Of a stretch of DNA of 64,000 nt, positions 43,528-53,623 are shown piece by piece. The notes under the pieces were generated by a model that was not told the DNA's origin, searched no databases, and saw nothing but the letters and a program-made list of their open reading frames with translations. Source of the stretch: Cellulomonas sp. Leaf334 (GTDB lineage Bacteria; Actinomycetota; Actinomycetes; Actinomycetales; Cellulomonadaceae); assembly GCF_001424195.1 (NCBI RefSeq), contig NZ_LMOO01000001.1, forward strand, positions 1-64,000. Reading direction: 5' to 3'. A program made the translations under genes and the position numbers. The stretch's first letter is position 1. Each line of letters opens with the position of its first letter.

Positions 43528-44340
43528 ATGACCGTGCTGGACGACATCGTCGCGGGAGTCAGGCAGGACCTCGCCGTCCGGGAGCAGGCCACGCCGCTCG
43601 CGACGGTGAAGGAGCGGGCCCGCCGCCGGGAGTCCGCCATCGAGTGCGTGGGTCGCCTGCGCGCCGAGGACGCGGTCCGGGTGATCGCCGAGGTGAAGCG
43701 CTCGAGCCCCAGCAAGGGTGCGCTCGCCTCCATCAAGGACCCCGCCGCGCTGGCGGCCGAGTACGAGAAGGGCGGCGCCGCCGTCATCTCGGTGCTCACC
43801 GAGGAGCGCCGGTTCCACGGCTCGCTGGCCGACCTCGACGCCGTCCGCGCACGGGTGGACATCCCCGTGCTGCGCAAGGACTTCGTCGTCACGCCGTACC
43901 AGGTGTGGGAGGCCCGCGCGCACGGCGCCGACCTCGTGCTCCTCATCGTGGCCGCCCTCGAGCAGACCGTGCTCGAGTCCCTCGTCGAGCGCGTGCACTC
44001 CCTGGGCATGACCGCCCTGGTCGAGGTGCACGACGCCGAGGAGGTCTCCCGGGCCGCCGACGCCGGTGCCCGCGTGATCGGCGTCAACGCCCGCGACCTG
44101 CGCTCGCTCGAGGTGGACCGCACCACGTTCGCCCGGGTGGCGCCGGCGATCCCGTCGCACATCGTCAAGATCGCCGAGTCCGGGGTCCGTGGACCGCACG
44201 ACGTCATGGACTACGCCCGCGCCGGTGCGGACGCCGTGCTCGTCGGCGAGGCCCTGGTCACCGACGACGCGCCGCGCGAGTCGGTCGCCGACCTCGTGGC
44301 AGCGGGTGCGCACCCGTCTCTGCGGGCGGTGCGCCAGTGA
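43528..44340 (+). CDS. trpC: Indole-3-glycerol phosphate synthase
   Basis: A 270-residue (beta/alpha)8-barrel enzyme that closes the indole ring. [15 protein letters not shown] carries the phosphate-binding and catalytic Lys-Ser segment, VLRKDFVV another catalytic Lys, and [13 protein letters not shown] and IAESGVRG complete the site. It is not fused to TrpF, as in actinomycetes that use PriA. GAGAAGG precedes the ATG. It overlaps trpB (GTGA). Confidence 0.95.
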   Translation: MTVLDDIVAGVRQDLAVREQATPLATVKERARRRESAIECVGRLRAEDAVRVIAEVKRSSPSKGALASIKDPAALAAEYEKGGAAVISVLTEERRFHGSLADLDAVRARVDIPVLRKDFVVTPYQVWEARAHGADLVLLIVAALEQTVLESLVERVHSLGMTALVEVHDAEEVSRAADAGARVIGVNARDLRSLEVDRTTFARVAPAIPSHIVKIAESGVRGPHDVMDYARAGADAVLVGEALVTDDAPRESVADLVAAGAHPSLRAVRQ

Positions 44341-45653
44341 CCGGTCGGCCGACCGTCGAGGCCCTGTCGGAGAAGCTGCTCGAGGCCACGGCGAGCGGAC
44401 CGCTGTCCACCCACGCCGGGCCGTACTTCGGTGAGTTCGGCGGCCGGTTCGTGCCGGAAGCGCTGATCGCGGCGCTCGACGAGCTGGACACCGCGTACCA
44501 CAAGGCGTTGACCGACCCCTCGTTCGGGCGCGAGCTGGCGCGGCTGCACCGCACCTACACCGGCCGGCCCAGCCCGCTGACGGAGGTGCCGCGGTTCGCG
44601 CAGCACGTCGCGCCGGGCGTGCGGGTGTTCCTCAAGCGCGAGGACCTCAACCACACGGGCTCGCACAAGATCAACAACGTGCTGGGGCAGGCCCTGCTGG
44701 TCAAGCGCATGGGCAAGACGCGAGTGATCGCGGAGACGGGAGCCGGTCAGCACGGCGTGGCGACGGCCACCGCTGCTGCTCTGCTCGACCTCGAGTGCGT
44801 CGTCTACATGGGCGAGGAGGACACGCGTCGGCAGGCGCTCAACGTCGCCCGCATGAAGCTCCTCGGAGCCGAGGTGGTCCCCGTGACCATCGGGACGCGG
44901 ACGCTCAAGGACGCGATCAACGAGGCACTGCGGGACTGGGTGGCGAACGTCGACACGACGCACTACCTGCTCGGCACCGTCACGGGACCGCACCCGTTCC
45001 CCGAGATGGTGCGCGACTTCCACAAGATCATCGGCGAGGAGGCCAAGGCCCAGCTCCTCGAGGAGATCGGGCGGCTGCCCGACGCGGTCGCCGCGTGCGT
45101 CGGCGGCGGGTCCAACGCGATGGGCATCTTCAACGCGTTCCTCGACGACCCGGGCGTCCGGCTCTTCGGCTTCGAGGCGGGCGGCGCGGGGATCTCCTCG
45201 GGCCGGCACGCCGCACGGTTCTCGGGCGGGGAGCCCGGGGTGCTGCACGGCGCCAAGTCGTACCTGCTGCAGGACGAGGACGGGCAGACCCTGCCCAGCC
45301 ACTCGGTCTCGGCCGGTCTGGACTACCCGAGCGTCGGCCCGGAGCACGCGTGGCTGCACGACATCGGGCGTGCGGACTACCGGCCGGTGACGGACGACGA
45401 GGCCATGGAGGCCTTCCGGCTCCTGTGCCGGACCGAGGGGATCATCCCCGCCATCGAGTCGGCGCACGCGTTGGCCGGTGCGGTCCAGCTGGGCGCCGAG
45501 CTGTCCGGCTGGACCGGCGACGACGGCCACGATCCGGTGCTGCTGATCAACCTGTCGGGGCGCGGGGACAAGGACGTGGCCACCGCCGCGGCGTGGTTCG
45601 ACCTCATCGAGCCCGAGCCGGTGCTGCTGGCGGACGAAGGAGAACAGCTGTGA
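44337..45653 (+). CDS. trpB: Tryptophan synthase beta chain
   Basis: A 438-residue PLP enzyme joining indole to serine. HTGSHKINN has the PLP Lys at 111, [13 protein letters not shown] and [10 protein letters not shown] bind the cofactor phosphate, and [16 protein letters not shown] is the TrpB1-type communication segment. The ~20-residue N-terminal extension before [16 protein letters not shown] is usual in actinomycetes. The GTG start overlaps trpC, and the stop overlaps trpA. Confidence 0.96.
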   Translation: MTGRPTVEALSEKLLEATASGPLSTHAGPYFGEFGGRFVPEALIAALDELDTAYHKALTDPSFGRELARLHRTYTGRPSPLTEVPRFAQHVAPGVRVFLKREDLNHTGSHKINNVLGQALLVKRMGKTRVIAETGAGQHGVATATAAALLDLECVVYMGEEDTRRQALNVARMKLLGAEVVPVTIGTRTLKDAINEALRDWVANVDTTHYLLGTVTGPHPFPEMVRDFHKIIGEEAKAQLLEEIGRLPDAVAACVGGGSNAMGIFNAFLDDPGVRLFGFEAGGAGISSGRHAARFSGGEPGVLHGAKSYLLQDEDGQTLPSHSVSAGLDYPSVGPEHAWLHDIGRADYRPVTDDEAMEAFRLLCRTEGIIPAIESAHALAGAVQLGAELSGWTGDDGHDPVLLINLSGRGDKDVATAAAWFDLIEPEPVLLADEGEQL

Positions 45654-46471
45654 GTACGGTCGCGGTTCGCTCCCAGGTGGCGGAGCACCTCGGCTCGCTC
45701 GGCCGTGCGGCGCTCGTCGGGTACCTGCCCGTGGGCTACCCGTCGGTCGACGGGTCCGTGGCGGCGGTCCGCACGATGATCGACGCCGGCGCCGACGTCG
45801 TCGAGCTGGGCGTGCCGTACAGCGATCCCGTCATGGACGGTCCGACCGTCCAGCGCGCGGTCGACGCGGCTCTGGCCGGTGGGACCCGGGTGGGCGACAC
45901 GATCCGCGCGGTCGAGCAGGTGGCCGGTCGCGGTGCCCCCGTCCTGGTCATGACGTACTGGAACCTGGTGCTGCGCTACGGCGTCGACGCGTTCGCGCGG
46001 GACCTCGCCGCGGCCGGCGGCGCCGGGCTCATCACACCCGACCTCATCCCGGACGAGGCGGTCGACTGGATCGCCGCCTCGGACACGCACGGCCTGGACC
46101 GCGTGTTCCTCGTCGCACCCAGCTCGACGCCCGAGCGTCTGGCCTCCACCGCGTCCGCCTCCCGTGGGTTCGTGTACGCGGCGTCCACGATGGGCGTGAC
46201 GGGCGAGCGCGCGACGGTCGGTTCGAAGGCGGAGGAGCTCGTCGCGAACACCCGCGCAGCCGGAGCCGAGCGCGTGTGCGTCGGTCTCGGTGTGTCCCGT
46301 CCGGAGCAGGCCGCCGAGATCGCGCGGTACGCCGACGGCGTGATCGTCGGCTCGGCCCTCGTGCGGACGCTGCTGGACGCGGCCGACGACGCTGCCGGGC
46401 GGAGCGCGCTGGCCCGCCTGACGGCCGACCTCGCCGAGGGTGTGCGGTCCGCCGCCCGGAGCGACCGGTGA
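45650..46471 (+). CDS. trpA: Tryptophan synthase alpha chain
   Basis: A 273-residue barrel enzyme that releases indole from indole-glycerol phosphate and channels it to Trp[15 protein letters not shown] places the catalytic Glu at 52 and Asp at 63. [12 protein letters not shown] and the phosphate loop GLGVSRPEQ complete the active site. The GTG start overlaps trpB and the stop overlaps lgt, both GTGA. Confidence 0.95.
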   Translation: MSTVAVRSQVAEHLGSLGRAALVGYLPVGYPSVDGSVAAVRTMIDAGADVVELGVPYSDPVMDGPTVQRAVDAALAGGTRVGDTIRAVEQVAGRGAPVLVMTYWNLVLRYGVDAFARDLAAAGGAGLITPDLIPDEAVDWIAASDTHGLDRVFLVAPSSTPERLASTASASRGFVYAASTMGVTGERATVGSKAEELVANTRAAGAERVCVGLGVSRPEQAAEIARYADGVIVGSALVRTLLDAADDAAGRSALARLTADLAEGVRSAARSDR

Positions 46472-47349
46472 ACGCCCTGCTGCCGCTCGCGATCCCGAGC
46501 CCGTCGACCGGCGTCTGGCACCTCGGGCCGTTCCCGCTGCGCGCCTACGCGTTCGCGATCCTGCTCGGCATCGTCGCCGCCCTCTGGTTGACACGGCGTC
46601 GGTGGGTCGAGCGCGGTGGTGACGCGGACACGACGCTCGAGGTCGCGTTCTGGGCCGTGCCGTTCGGCATCGTCGGCGGTCGGATCTACCACGTCATCAC
46701 CTCGCCCGACGCGTACTTCGGCGTCGGCGGGGACCCGATCCGCGCCCTGTACATCTGGGAGGGCGGCCTCGGCATCTGGGGAGCCGTCGCGTTCGGTGCG
46801 GTCGGCGCGTGGATCGGCTGCCACCGGCAGGGAGTCCGGCTCGCCCCGTGGGGTGACGCGTTGGCCCCCGGCCTGCTCGTGGCCCAGGCGATCGGCCGGC
46901 TCGGCAACTGGTTCAACCAGGAGCTCTTCGGCGGACCGACGACGCTGCCCTGGGGTCTGCGCATCGACGCGGCTCACATGCCCGTCGGGGACCCCGCAGG
47001 CACGCTGTACCACCCGACGTTCCTCTACGAGATGCTCTGGTGCCTCGCGGGGGCCGCGCTGCTCGTCTGGATCGACCGCAGGTTCCAGCTCGGACACGGG
47101 CGCGTGTTCCTGCTCTACATCGTCGTCTACACGACCGGGCGGCTCTGGATCGAGCTTCTCCGCATCGACCCCGCGGAGCTGATCCTGGGCCTGCGGATCA
47201 ACGTCTGGACGTCCATCATCGTCGGCCTCGGAGCGCTGGTAGCGTTCGTGGTGGTCGGGCGCCGGCACCCAGGACGTGACACGACCCTCCTGCTGGCACC
47301 CCCCACCGTGCAGGACGACGAGGAGATCGCGACCGATTCCGCCCGCTGA
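46468..47349 (+). CDS. lgt: Prolipoprotein diacylglyceryl transferase
   Basis: A 293-residue membrane enzyme that adds diacylglycerol to the lipobox Cys of prolipoproteins. GPFPLRAYAF in the first periplasmic segment, GGRIYHVITS, RLGNWFNQELFG and HPTFLYEMLWCL are the Lgt motifs, and about seven membrane helices are visible. It overlaps trpA by four bases (GTGA), as it neighbours trpA in mycobacteria. It would act on the FKBP lipoprotein encoded upstream, among others. Confidence 0.95.
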   Translation: MNALLPLAIPSPSTGVWHLGPFPLRAYAFAILLGIVAALWLTRRRWVERGGDADTTLEVAFWAVPFGIVGGRIYHVITSPDAYFGVGGDPIRALYIWEGGLGIWGAVAFGAVGAWIGCHRQGVRLAPWGDALAPGLLVAQAIGRLGNWFNQELFGGPTTLPWGLRIDAAHMPVGDPAGTLYHPTFLYEMLWCLAGAALLVWIDRRFQLGHGRVFLLYIVVYTTGRLWIELLRIDPAELILGLRINVWTSIIVGLGALVAFVVVGRRHPGRDTTLLLAPPTVQDDEEIATDSAR

Positions 47350-47409
47350 CCCGCGGGCGAGCGGTCACCCTGCTCCGCACTCGATGCGGGCGGTCCATCC
47401 ACCGCGCTG

Positions 47410-47415
47410 TATCGT
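47410..47415 (+). promoter_or_regulatory. Candidate -10 (TATCGT) for gltBD
   Basis: TATCGT lies 84 bases before the gltB ATG in the 150-base gap after lgt, giving a leader of about 78 bases. That leader contains a 22-codon open frame (47420-47488) and a hairpin at 47466-47481. Confidence 0.4.
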
Positions 47416-47465
47416 CACCATGACTGGGCCGACGACGTCCCCGTTCCCCCCTTGTTCGTGCAATT

Positions 47466-47481
47466 CCCCGACCCGTCGGGG
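47466..47481 (+). other. Hairpin in the gltB leader
   Basis: CCCCGAC and GTCGGGG are complementary arms separated by two bases (six pairs with a 4-base loop is realistic), 18 bases before the gltB ATG. It could affect translation, but a termination role is not evident. Confidence 0.35.
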
Positions 47482-47499
47482 ACCGTGAGGACGGTGCAG

Positions 47500-50400
47500 A
47501 TGTCGACGTCGCCCGCGAGCCTTGGCGCAGTACGCGCGCCGCTGCCGCAGGGTCTCTACGACCCCGCTGCCGAGCACGACGCGTGCGGATTCGCTTTCGT
47601 CGCCACGCTGCGCGGCACACCCGGGCGGGACATCGTCGACGCGGGCCTGACCGCGCTGCTCAATCTCGACCACCGCGGCGCCGTGGGCGCCGAGGAGGAC
47701 AGCGGCGACGGCGCCGGCATCCTCACGCAGATCCCCGACGCGTTCCTGCGCGACGTGGTGGACGCCGAGCTCCCGCCCGCGGGCTTCTACGCGATCGGCA
47801 TGGCGTTCCTCCCGGTCGACGAGACGGAGCAGCGCCTGGCCGTCACGGCGCTGGAGTCCATCGCCGCCGAGGAGAAGCTCGACGTGCTCGCGTGGCGGGA
47901 GGTCGTCGTGACGGCGGATCTCGTCGGGCCGACCGCGCGCGCGTCCATGCCCGTCTTCCGCCAGCTGGTGGTCGCCGACCCGTCACGTGAGCTGTCAGGC
48001 ATCGACCTGGACCGCCGTGCGTACCGCCTGCGCAAGCGCGCCGAGCGGGAGCACGGTCTGTACTTCGCGTCGCTGTCCGCCCGCACCATCGCCTACAAGG
48101 GCATGCTCACCACCGGGCAGCTCGAGCCGTTCTTCGCGGACCTGTCCGACCCGCGGTACGCCTCCGAGATCGCGCTGGTGCACTCGCGCTTCTCGACGAA
48201 CACGTTCCCGTCCTGGCCGCTCGCGCAGCCGTTCCGGATGATCGCGCACAACGGCGAGATCAACACGGTCCGCGGCAACCGCAACTGGATGGCGGCCCGT
48301 GAGGGCACGCTCGCCAGCGACGAGCTCGGTGACCTGACGCCGCTGCTCCCGGTCTGTACGCCGGGCGGCTCGGACTCGGGCAGCTTCGACGAGGTGCTCG
48401 AGCTGCTGCACCTGTCGGGGCGGACGCTGCCGCACGCGGTCATGATGATGATCCCGGAGGCGTGGGAGAACCACGCCCAGATGGATGCGTCCCGCCGCGC
48501 GTTCTACGAGTACCACTCGACGCTCATGGAGCCGTGGGACGGCCCCGCGGCGATCACGTTCACCGACGGGACGCTGATCGGCTCGGTGCAGGACCGCAAC
48601 GGGCTGCGTCCCGGCCGGTACTGGGTCACCGAGGACGGACTCGTCGTGTGCGCGTCGGAGGCCGGGGTGCTGGACATCGACCCCGCGACGATCGTCGCGA
48701 AGGGTCGGCTCGAGCCCGGTCGCATGTTCCTCGTGGACACCGGCAAGGGCAGGATCATCGACGACCAGGAGATCAAGTCGTCCCTGGCGGCGCAGCGTCC
48801 GTACGCGGACTGGGTGCGCGACAACTCCGTCTACCTCCAGCAGCTGCCCGAGCGTGAGCACGTCGCGCACTCGGCCGCCTCGGTGCGCCGTCGGCAGCGT
48901 GCGTTCGGGTACACCGAGGAGGAGCTGAAGATCCTGCTCAGCCCCATGGCCGCCGCGGGCGCGGAGCCGCTGGGCGCGATGGGCTCGGACACCCCGGTCG
49001 CGGTGCTCTCCACCCGGCCGCGGATGCTCTTCGACTACTTCACGCAGATGTTCGCGCAGGTGACCAACCCGCCGCTGGACGCCATCCGCGAGGAGCTGGT
49101 GACCGCGATCGGTGGTGCGATCGGCCCGGAGCCGAACCTGCTGGAGGACGGCCCGGGGCACGCGCGCAAGCTGATCCTGCCGTTCCCCGTGATCGACAAC
49201 GACCAGCTCGCGAAGATCGTGCACGTCGCGAAGGAGCCCTCGCTCGGGTACCGGTCGACGATCATCCGGGGGCTCTACAAGGTCGGCGGCGGGGGTGAGG
49301 CGCTCGAGGCGCGTCTCGAGGAGATCTTCGCCGAGGTCGACGCAGCCGTGGCCGACGGCGTCAGCTTCCTGGTCCTGTCGGACCGGCACTCGGACGCGGA
49401 CCTCGCGCCGATCCCGTCGCTGCTGCTGCTCAGCGCGGTGCACCACCACACGCTGCGGCGCCACACGCGCACGCAGATCTCGCTGGTCGTCGAGGCCGGC
49501 GACGTGCGCGAGGTGCACCACGTCGCGCTGCTGATCGGCTACGGCGCGGCGGCCGTCAACCCGTACCTCGCGATGGAGACGGTCGAGGACCTCGCGCGGT
49601 CGGGCTACCTCCCCGGTGTCGGCCCCGAGAAGGCCGTCGCGAACCTCATCAAGGCCCTCGGCAAGGGCGTGCTCAAGGTCATGTCCAAGATGGGCATCTC
49701 CACGATCGCGTCCTACCGCGGCGCGCAGGTCTTCGAGGCCATCGGGCTGTCGCAGCCGTTGGTGGACAAGTACTTCACGGGCACGACGAGCCGCCTCGGT
49801 GGCATCGGCCTGGACGTCATAGCGGCCGAGGTCGCGGCGCGCCATGCGGACGCCTACCCGGCCAGCGGCAACCGGCAGGCCCACCTGCGGCTCGCAGTCG
49901 GCGGCGAGTACCAGTGGCGCCGCGACGGCGAGGACCACCTGTTCGACCCCGAGACGGTGTTCCGGCTCCAGCACTCGACCCGGACGCGCCAGTTCGACGT
50001 CTTCCAGCAGTACACGACCCGGGTCGACGAGCAGTCGTCGCGCCTGATGACACTGCGGGGCCTGCTGGCGTTCAAGGAGGGCGAGCGCACGCCCGTCCCG
50101 CTGGACGAGGTCGAGCCGGTCAGCGAGATCGTCAAGCGGTTCAACACGGGCGCCATGTCCTACGGGTCGATCTCGATCGAGGCGCACGAGACGCTCGCGG
50201 TCGCCATGAACAGCATCGGCGGCAAGTCGAACACCGGCGAGGGCGGCGAGGATCCCGAGCGCCTGCACGACCCGGTGCGACGTTCGGCGATCAAGCAGAT
50301 CGCGTCGGGCCGGTTCGGCGTCACCAGCGAGTACCTGACGAACGCCGACGACATCCAGATCAAGCTCGCCCAGGGCGCCAAGCCCGGCGAGGGCGGGCAG

Positions 50401-52065
50401 CTGCCCGGCAACAAGGTGTACCCGTGGATCGGGCGGACCCGGCACTCGACGCCGGGCGTCGGGCTCATCTCGCCGCCGCCGCACCACGACATCTACTCGA
50501 TCGAGGACCTGGCGCAGCTGATCCACGACGCCAAGAACGCCAACCCGCGGGCGCGGATCCACACCAAGCTCGTCAGCGAGTTCGGGGTCGGGACCATCGC
50601 GGCGGGTGTCGCCAAGGCGCACTCGGACGTCGTGCTCATCTCGGGTCACGACGGTGGCACGGGCGCGAGCCCGCTGACGTCGCTCAAGCACGCGGGCACC
50701 CCGTGGGAGATCGGCCTCGCGGAGACGCAGCAGACGCTCGTGCTGAACAACCTGCGCGACCGCGTGGTGGTCCAGGTCGACGGCCAGCTCAAGACCGGCC
50801 GCGACGTCGTGATCGGCGCGCTGCTCGGTGCCGAGGAGTTCGGCTTCGCCACCGCGCCGCTCGTCGTGTCCGGTTGCGTCATGATGCGCGTCTGCCACCT
50901 CGACACCTGTCCGGTGGGCGTCGCGACGCAGAACCCGGAGCTGCGCGCCCGGTTCACCGGCAAGCCCGAGTTCGTCGTGACGTTCATGGAGTTCATCGCC
51001 GAGGAGGTCCGGTCGCTGCTCGCGCAGCTGGGGTTCCGCACGCTGCTCGAGGCGGTCGGCCACGTCGAGCTCCTCGACACGCGCGCGGCGATCGACCACT
51101 GGAAGGCCGAGGGTCTCGACCTCACGCCGGTGCTCGCCGTCCCGTCGCCGGTCGCCGGCACGGAGCTGCACCACACCAAGGACCAGGACCACGGTCTGGA
51201 TCGCGCGCTCGACAACCGCCTGATCGCGCTGGCCGGTGACGCGCTGGAGCGCAGCGAGCCGGTCCGGATCGACCTGCCGGTGCGCAACGTCAACCGGACC
51301 GTCGGGACGATGCTCGGTCACGAGGTGACCAAGCGGTTCGGCGGAGCAGGGCTGCCCGACGACACCATCGACGTCACGCTCACGGGCTCGGCCGGGCAGT
51401 CGTTCGGCGCGTTCCTGCCGCGCGGCATCACGCTGCGGCTGTTCGGGGACGCCAACGACTATGTCGGCAAGGGGCTGTCCGGCGGGCGCATCGTCGTGCG
51501 CCCCGACCGCAACGCCGCCCTGTCGAGCGAGCACAACGTGGTCGCCGGCAACGTCATCGGCTACGGCGCGACCACGGGGCAGATCTTCCTGCGCGGCCTC
51601 GTCGGCGAGCGCTTCGGCGTCCGGAACTCCGGCGCGACGCTGGTCGTCGAGGGCGTGGGCGACCACGGGTGCGAGTACATGACGGGCGGCACGGTGCTGG
51701 TGCTCGGCCGGACCGGCCGCAACTTCGGTGCCGGCATGTCGGGCGGCACGGCGTACGTGCTCGACCTGGTCCCGGCCCTGGTGAACGTCGACGCCGTGCG
51801 GACGAAGGAGCTCGCGCTCGACCCGCTCGACGACGAGGACGCCGCGCTCGTGCAGTCGCTCCTGCGCGCGCACCACGACGAGACCGGTTCGCCGGTCGCC
51901 GCCCAGCTGCTCGAGGACTTCCCCTCGACCCGGGCGCGGTTCACGCGCCTGCTGCCCACCGAGTACGCCCGCGTCCGCCGCGCGCTCGCGCAGGCCGAGG
52001 CCGATGGCCTCGACCCCGCCGCGCCCGGCGTGTGGGACCAGATCCTGGAGGTGGCCCGTGGCTGA
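47500..52065 (+). CDS. gltB: Glutamate synthase large subunit (NADPH-GOGAT)
   Basis: A 1521-residue multidomain enzyme making two glutamates from glutamine and 2-oxoglutarate. A short propeptide precedes Cys 29 (EHDACGFAF), the glutaminase nucleophile. The glutaminase domain runs to about 430. The FMN synthase domain lies in the middle ([17 protein letters not shown]). Cys 1126, 1132 and 1137 hold the 3Fe-4S cluster, and the C-terminal glutamate-synthase beta-helix ends the protein. The ATG follows a GAGGA. It overlaps gltD by 8 bases. Confidence 0.96.
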   Translation: MSTSPASLGAVRAPLPQGLYDPAAEHDACGFAFVATLRGTPGRDIVDAGLTALLNLDHRGAVGAEEDSGDGAGILTQIPDAFLRDVVDAELPPAGFYAIGMAFLPVDETEQRLAVTALESIAAEEKLDVLAWREVVVTADLVGPTARASMPVFRQLVVADPSRELSGIDLDRRAYRLRKRAEREHGLYFASLSARTIAYKGMLTTGQLEPFFADLSDPRYASEIALVHSRFSTNTFPSWPLAQPFRMIAHNGEINTVRGNRNWMAAREGTLASDELGDLTPLLPVCTPGGSDSGSFDEVLELLHLSGRTLPHAVMMMIPEAWENHAQMDASRRAFYEYHSTLMEPWDGPAAITFTDGTLIGSVQDRNGLRPGRYWVTEDGLVVCASEAGVLDIDPATIVAKGRLEPGRMFLVDTGKGRIIDDQEIKSSLAAQRPYADWVRDNSVYLQQLPEREHVAHSAASVRRRQRAFGYTEEELKILLSPMAAAGAEPLGAMGSDTPVAVLSTRPRMLFDYFTQMFAQVTNPPLDAIREELVTAIGGAIGPEPNLLEDGPGHARKLILPFPVIDNDQLAKIVHVAKEPSLGYRSTIIRGLYKVGGGGEALEARLEEIFAEVDAAVADGVSFLVLSDRHSDADLAPIPSLLLLSAVHHHTLRRHTRTQISLVVEAGDVREVHHVALLIGYGAAAVNPYLAMETVEDLARSGYLPGVGPEKAVANLIKALGKGVLKVMSKMGISTIASYRGAQVFEAIGLSQPLVDKYFTGTTSRLGGIGLDVIAAEVAARHADAYPASGNRQAHLRLAVGGEYQWRRDGEDHLFDPETVFRLQHSTRTRQFDVFQQYTTRVDEQSSRLMTLRGLLAFKEGERTPVPLDEVEPVSEIVKRFNTGAMSYGSISIEAHETLAVAMNSIGGKSNTGEGGEDPERLHDPVRRSAIKQIASGRFGVTSEYLTNADDIQIKLAQGAKPGEGGQLPGNKVYPWIGRTRHSTPGVGLISPPPHHDIYSIEDLAQLIHDAKNANPRARIHTKLVSEFGVGTIAAGVAKAHSDVVLISGHDGGTGASPLTSLKHAGTPWEIGLAETQQTLVLNNLRDRVVVQVDGQLKTGRDVVIGALLGAEEFGFATAPLVVSGCVMMRVCHLDTCPVGVATQNPELRARFTGKPEFVVTFMEFIAEEVRSLLAQLGFRTLLEAVGHVELLDTRAAIDHWKAEGLDLTPVLAVPSPVAGTELHHTKDQDHGLDRALDNRLIALAGDALERSEPVRIDLPVRNVNRTVGTMLGHEVTKRFGGAGLPDDTIDVTLTGSAGQSFGAFLPRGITLRLFGDANDYVGKGLSGGRIVVRPDRNAALSSEHNVVAGNVIGYGATTGQIFLRGLVGERFGVRNSGATLVVEGVGDHGCEYMTGGTVLVLGRTGRNFGAGMSGGTAYVLDLVPALVNVDAVRTKELALDPLDDEDAALVQSLLRAHHDETGSPVAAQLLEDFPSTRARFTRLLPTEYARVRRALAQAEADGLDPAAPGVWDQILEVARG

Positions 52066-53524
52066 CCCCCGCGGTTTCCTCAAGGTCCGCGACCGTGAGC
52101 TCCCGCCCAACCGGCCCGTCGAGGTCCGGCTGCGGGACTGGAAGGACGTCCACGAGCACCTGCAGGACGGCCAGCCGTACCTCAAGGAGCAGGCGGGCCG
52201 CTGCATGGACTGCGGCATCCCGTTCTGCCACAACGGCTGCCCGCTCGGGAACCTCATCCCCGAGTGGAACGACCTGGTGTGGCGCGGTCAGTGGTCCGAC
52301 GCCATCGACCGGCTCCACGCGACGAACAACTTCCCGGAGTTCACGGGCCGCATCTGCCCGGCGCCGTGCGAGTCGAGCTGCGTGCTGGGCATCAACCAGC
52401 CCGCCGTGACGATCAAGAACGTCGAGGTCTCGATCATCGACGAGGCGTTCGAGCGCGGCTACGTGACCCCGCAGGTCCCGCAGCGTCTCACCGGTCACAC
52501 GGTCGCCGTCGTCGGCTCGGGTCCGGCCGGGCTGGCTGCCGCGCAGCAGCTGACCCGGGCGGGACACACCGTCGCGGTCTACGAGCGGGACGACGCCATC
52601 GGCGGCCTCCTGCGGTACGGCGTGCCGGACTTCAAGCTGGAGAAGATCCACATCGACCGCCGTCTCGTGCAGATGGAGGGCGAGGGCACCCGGTTCCGGC
52701 CGGGCGTCGAGGTGGGTCGCGACGTCACGTGGCCGCAGCTGCAGGCGCGGTACGACGCGATCGTGATCGCCACCGGTGCGACCGTGCCCCGCGAGCTGCG
52801 GGTGCCGGGCAAGGAGCTGGGCGGCGTCCACGTCGCGATGGAGTTCCTGCACCAGGCCAACGCGGTCGCGGCGGGGAAGCCTGTGGCCGACCAGATCACG
52901 GCGACCGGCAAGCACGTCATCATCATCGGCGGCGGCGACACGGGTTCGGACTGCCTCGGCACCGCGCTGCGTCAGGGTGCGGCGTCGGTGACGACGCTCG
53001 CCATCGGCAAGCGCCCGCCGCTGGAGCGTCCCGAGCACCAGCCCTGGCCGACGGACCCGATCCTGTTCGAGGTCTCGTCCTCGCACGCCGAGGGCGGCGA
53101 CCGCGACTACCTCGCGTCCACGGTCGAGTTCGTCGGCGACGAGTCCGGCACGGTGCGCGCGCTGACGCTGGCGACGACGGAGTACCTGTCCGACGGTCGC
53201 CGCGTGCCGACGCCCGGCACGGAGCGCGAGATCCCGGCGGACCTGGTCCTCGTGGCGATGGGCTTCACCGGCCCCGAGGTCGACCCGCTCACGGAGCAGA
53301 TCGGCATCGAGCTGACCTCCCGCGGGCTCGTCGCGCGCTCCGACGACTACGCGACGACCGTCCCCGGCGTGTTCGTCGCGGGTGACGCCGGTCGAGGTCA
53401 GTCGCTCATCGTGTGGGCGATCGCCGAGGGCCGCGCAGCAGCGGCGGCCGTCGACACGTACCTGTCCGGCAGCACCGAGCTGCCCGCCCCCGTCACCGCC
53501 AGCACCGTGGCGCTGCGCCCCTGA
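52058..53524 (+). CDS. gltD: Glutamate synthase small subunit
   Basis: A 488-residue FAD protein passing electrons from NADPH to GltB. The N-terminal Cys-rich segments [17 protein letters not shown] and [13 protein letters not shown] hold two 4Fe-4S clusters. [12 protein letters not shown] binds FAD and [13 protein letters not shown] binds [24 protein letters not shown] is the C-terminal FAD motif. The GTG at 52058 has GGAGG upstream and overlaps gltB by 8 bases, which fits equal synthesis of the two subunits. Confidence 0.96.
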   Translation: MADPRGFLKVRDRELPPNRPVEVRLRDWKDVHEHLQDGQPYLKEQAGRCMDCGIPFCHNGCPLGNLIPEWNDLVWRGQWSDAIDRLHATNNFPEFTGRICPAPCESSCVLGINQPAVTIKNVEVSIIDEAFERGYVTPQVPQRLTGHTVAVVGSGPAGLAAAQQLTRAGHTVAVYERDDAIGGLLRYGVPDFKLEKIHIDRRLVQMEGEGTRFRPGVEVGRDVTWPQLQARYDAIVIATGATVPRELRVPGKELGGVHVAMEFLHQANAVAAGKPVADQITATGKHVIIIGGGDTGSDCLGTALRQGAASVTTLAIGKRPPLERPEHQPWPTDPILFEVSSSHAEGGDRDYLASTVEFVGDESGTVRALTLATTEYLSDGRRVPTPGTEREIPADLVLVAMGFTGPEVDPLTEQIGIELTSRGLVARSDDYATTVPGVFVAGDAGRGQSLIVWAIAEGRAAAAAVDTYLSGSTELPAPVTASTVALRP

Positions 53525-53553
53525 ACCCACCCCCGACCGAGTCACGTACCGGG

Positions 53554-53569
53554 CCGGCCACAGGGCCGG
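53554..53569 (+). terminator. Short hairpin after gltD
   Basis: CCGGCC and GGCCGG pair around an ACAG loop, 30 bases past the gltD stop. It is short and has no T run, so it is a weak terminator candidate. Confidence 0.35.
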
Positions 53570-53610
53570 ATCGGGACTTTCGGTCCGTCCCCGTGAAAAC
53601 ACGAAAGGCA

Positions 53611-53616
53611 TAGGCT
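53611..53616 (+). promoter_or_regulatory. Candidate -10 (TAGGCT), leaderless pyk
   Basis: TAGGCT ends 7 bases before the pyk ATG at 53624. No ribosome site lies between. Confidence 0.5.
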
Positions 53617-53623
53617 CGCTGTC

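Noticed and set aside
43416..43531. Short frame starting ATG-TGG before trpC, as a tryptophan leader peptide
   Set aside because: It has a single Trp codon, no ribosome site and no alternative hairpins, and it runs into the trpC start.
47995..52257. A leftward open frame of over 1400 codons antisense to gltB
   Set aside because: gltB on the plus strand has all active-site motifs; the antisense product has low complexity and no recognisable fold.
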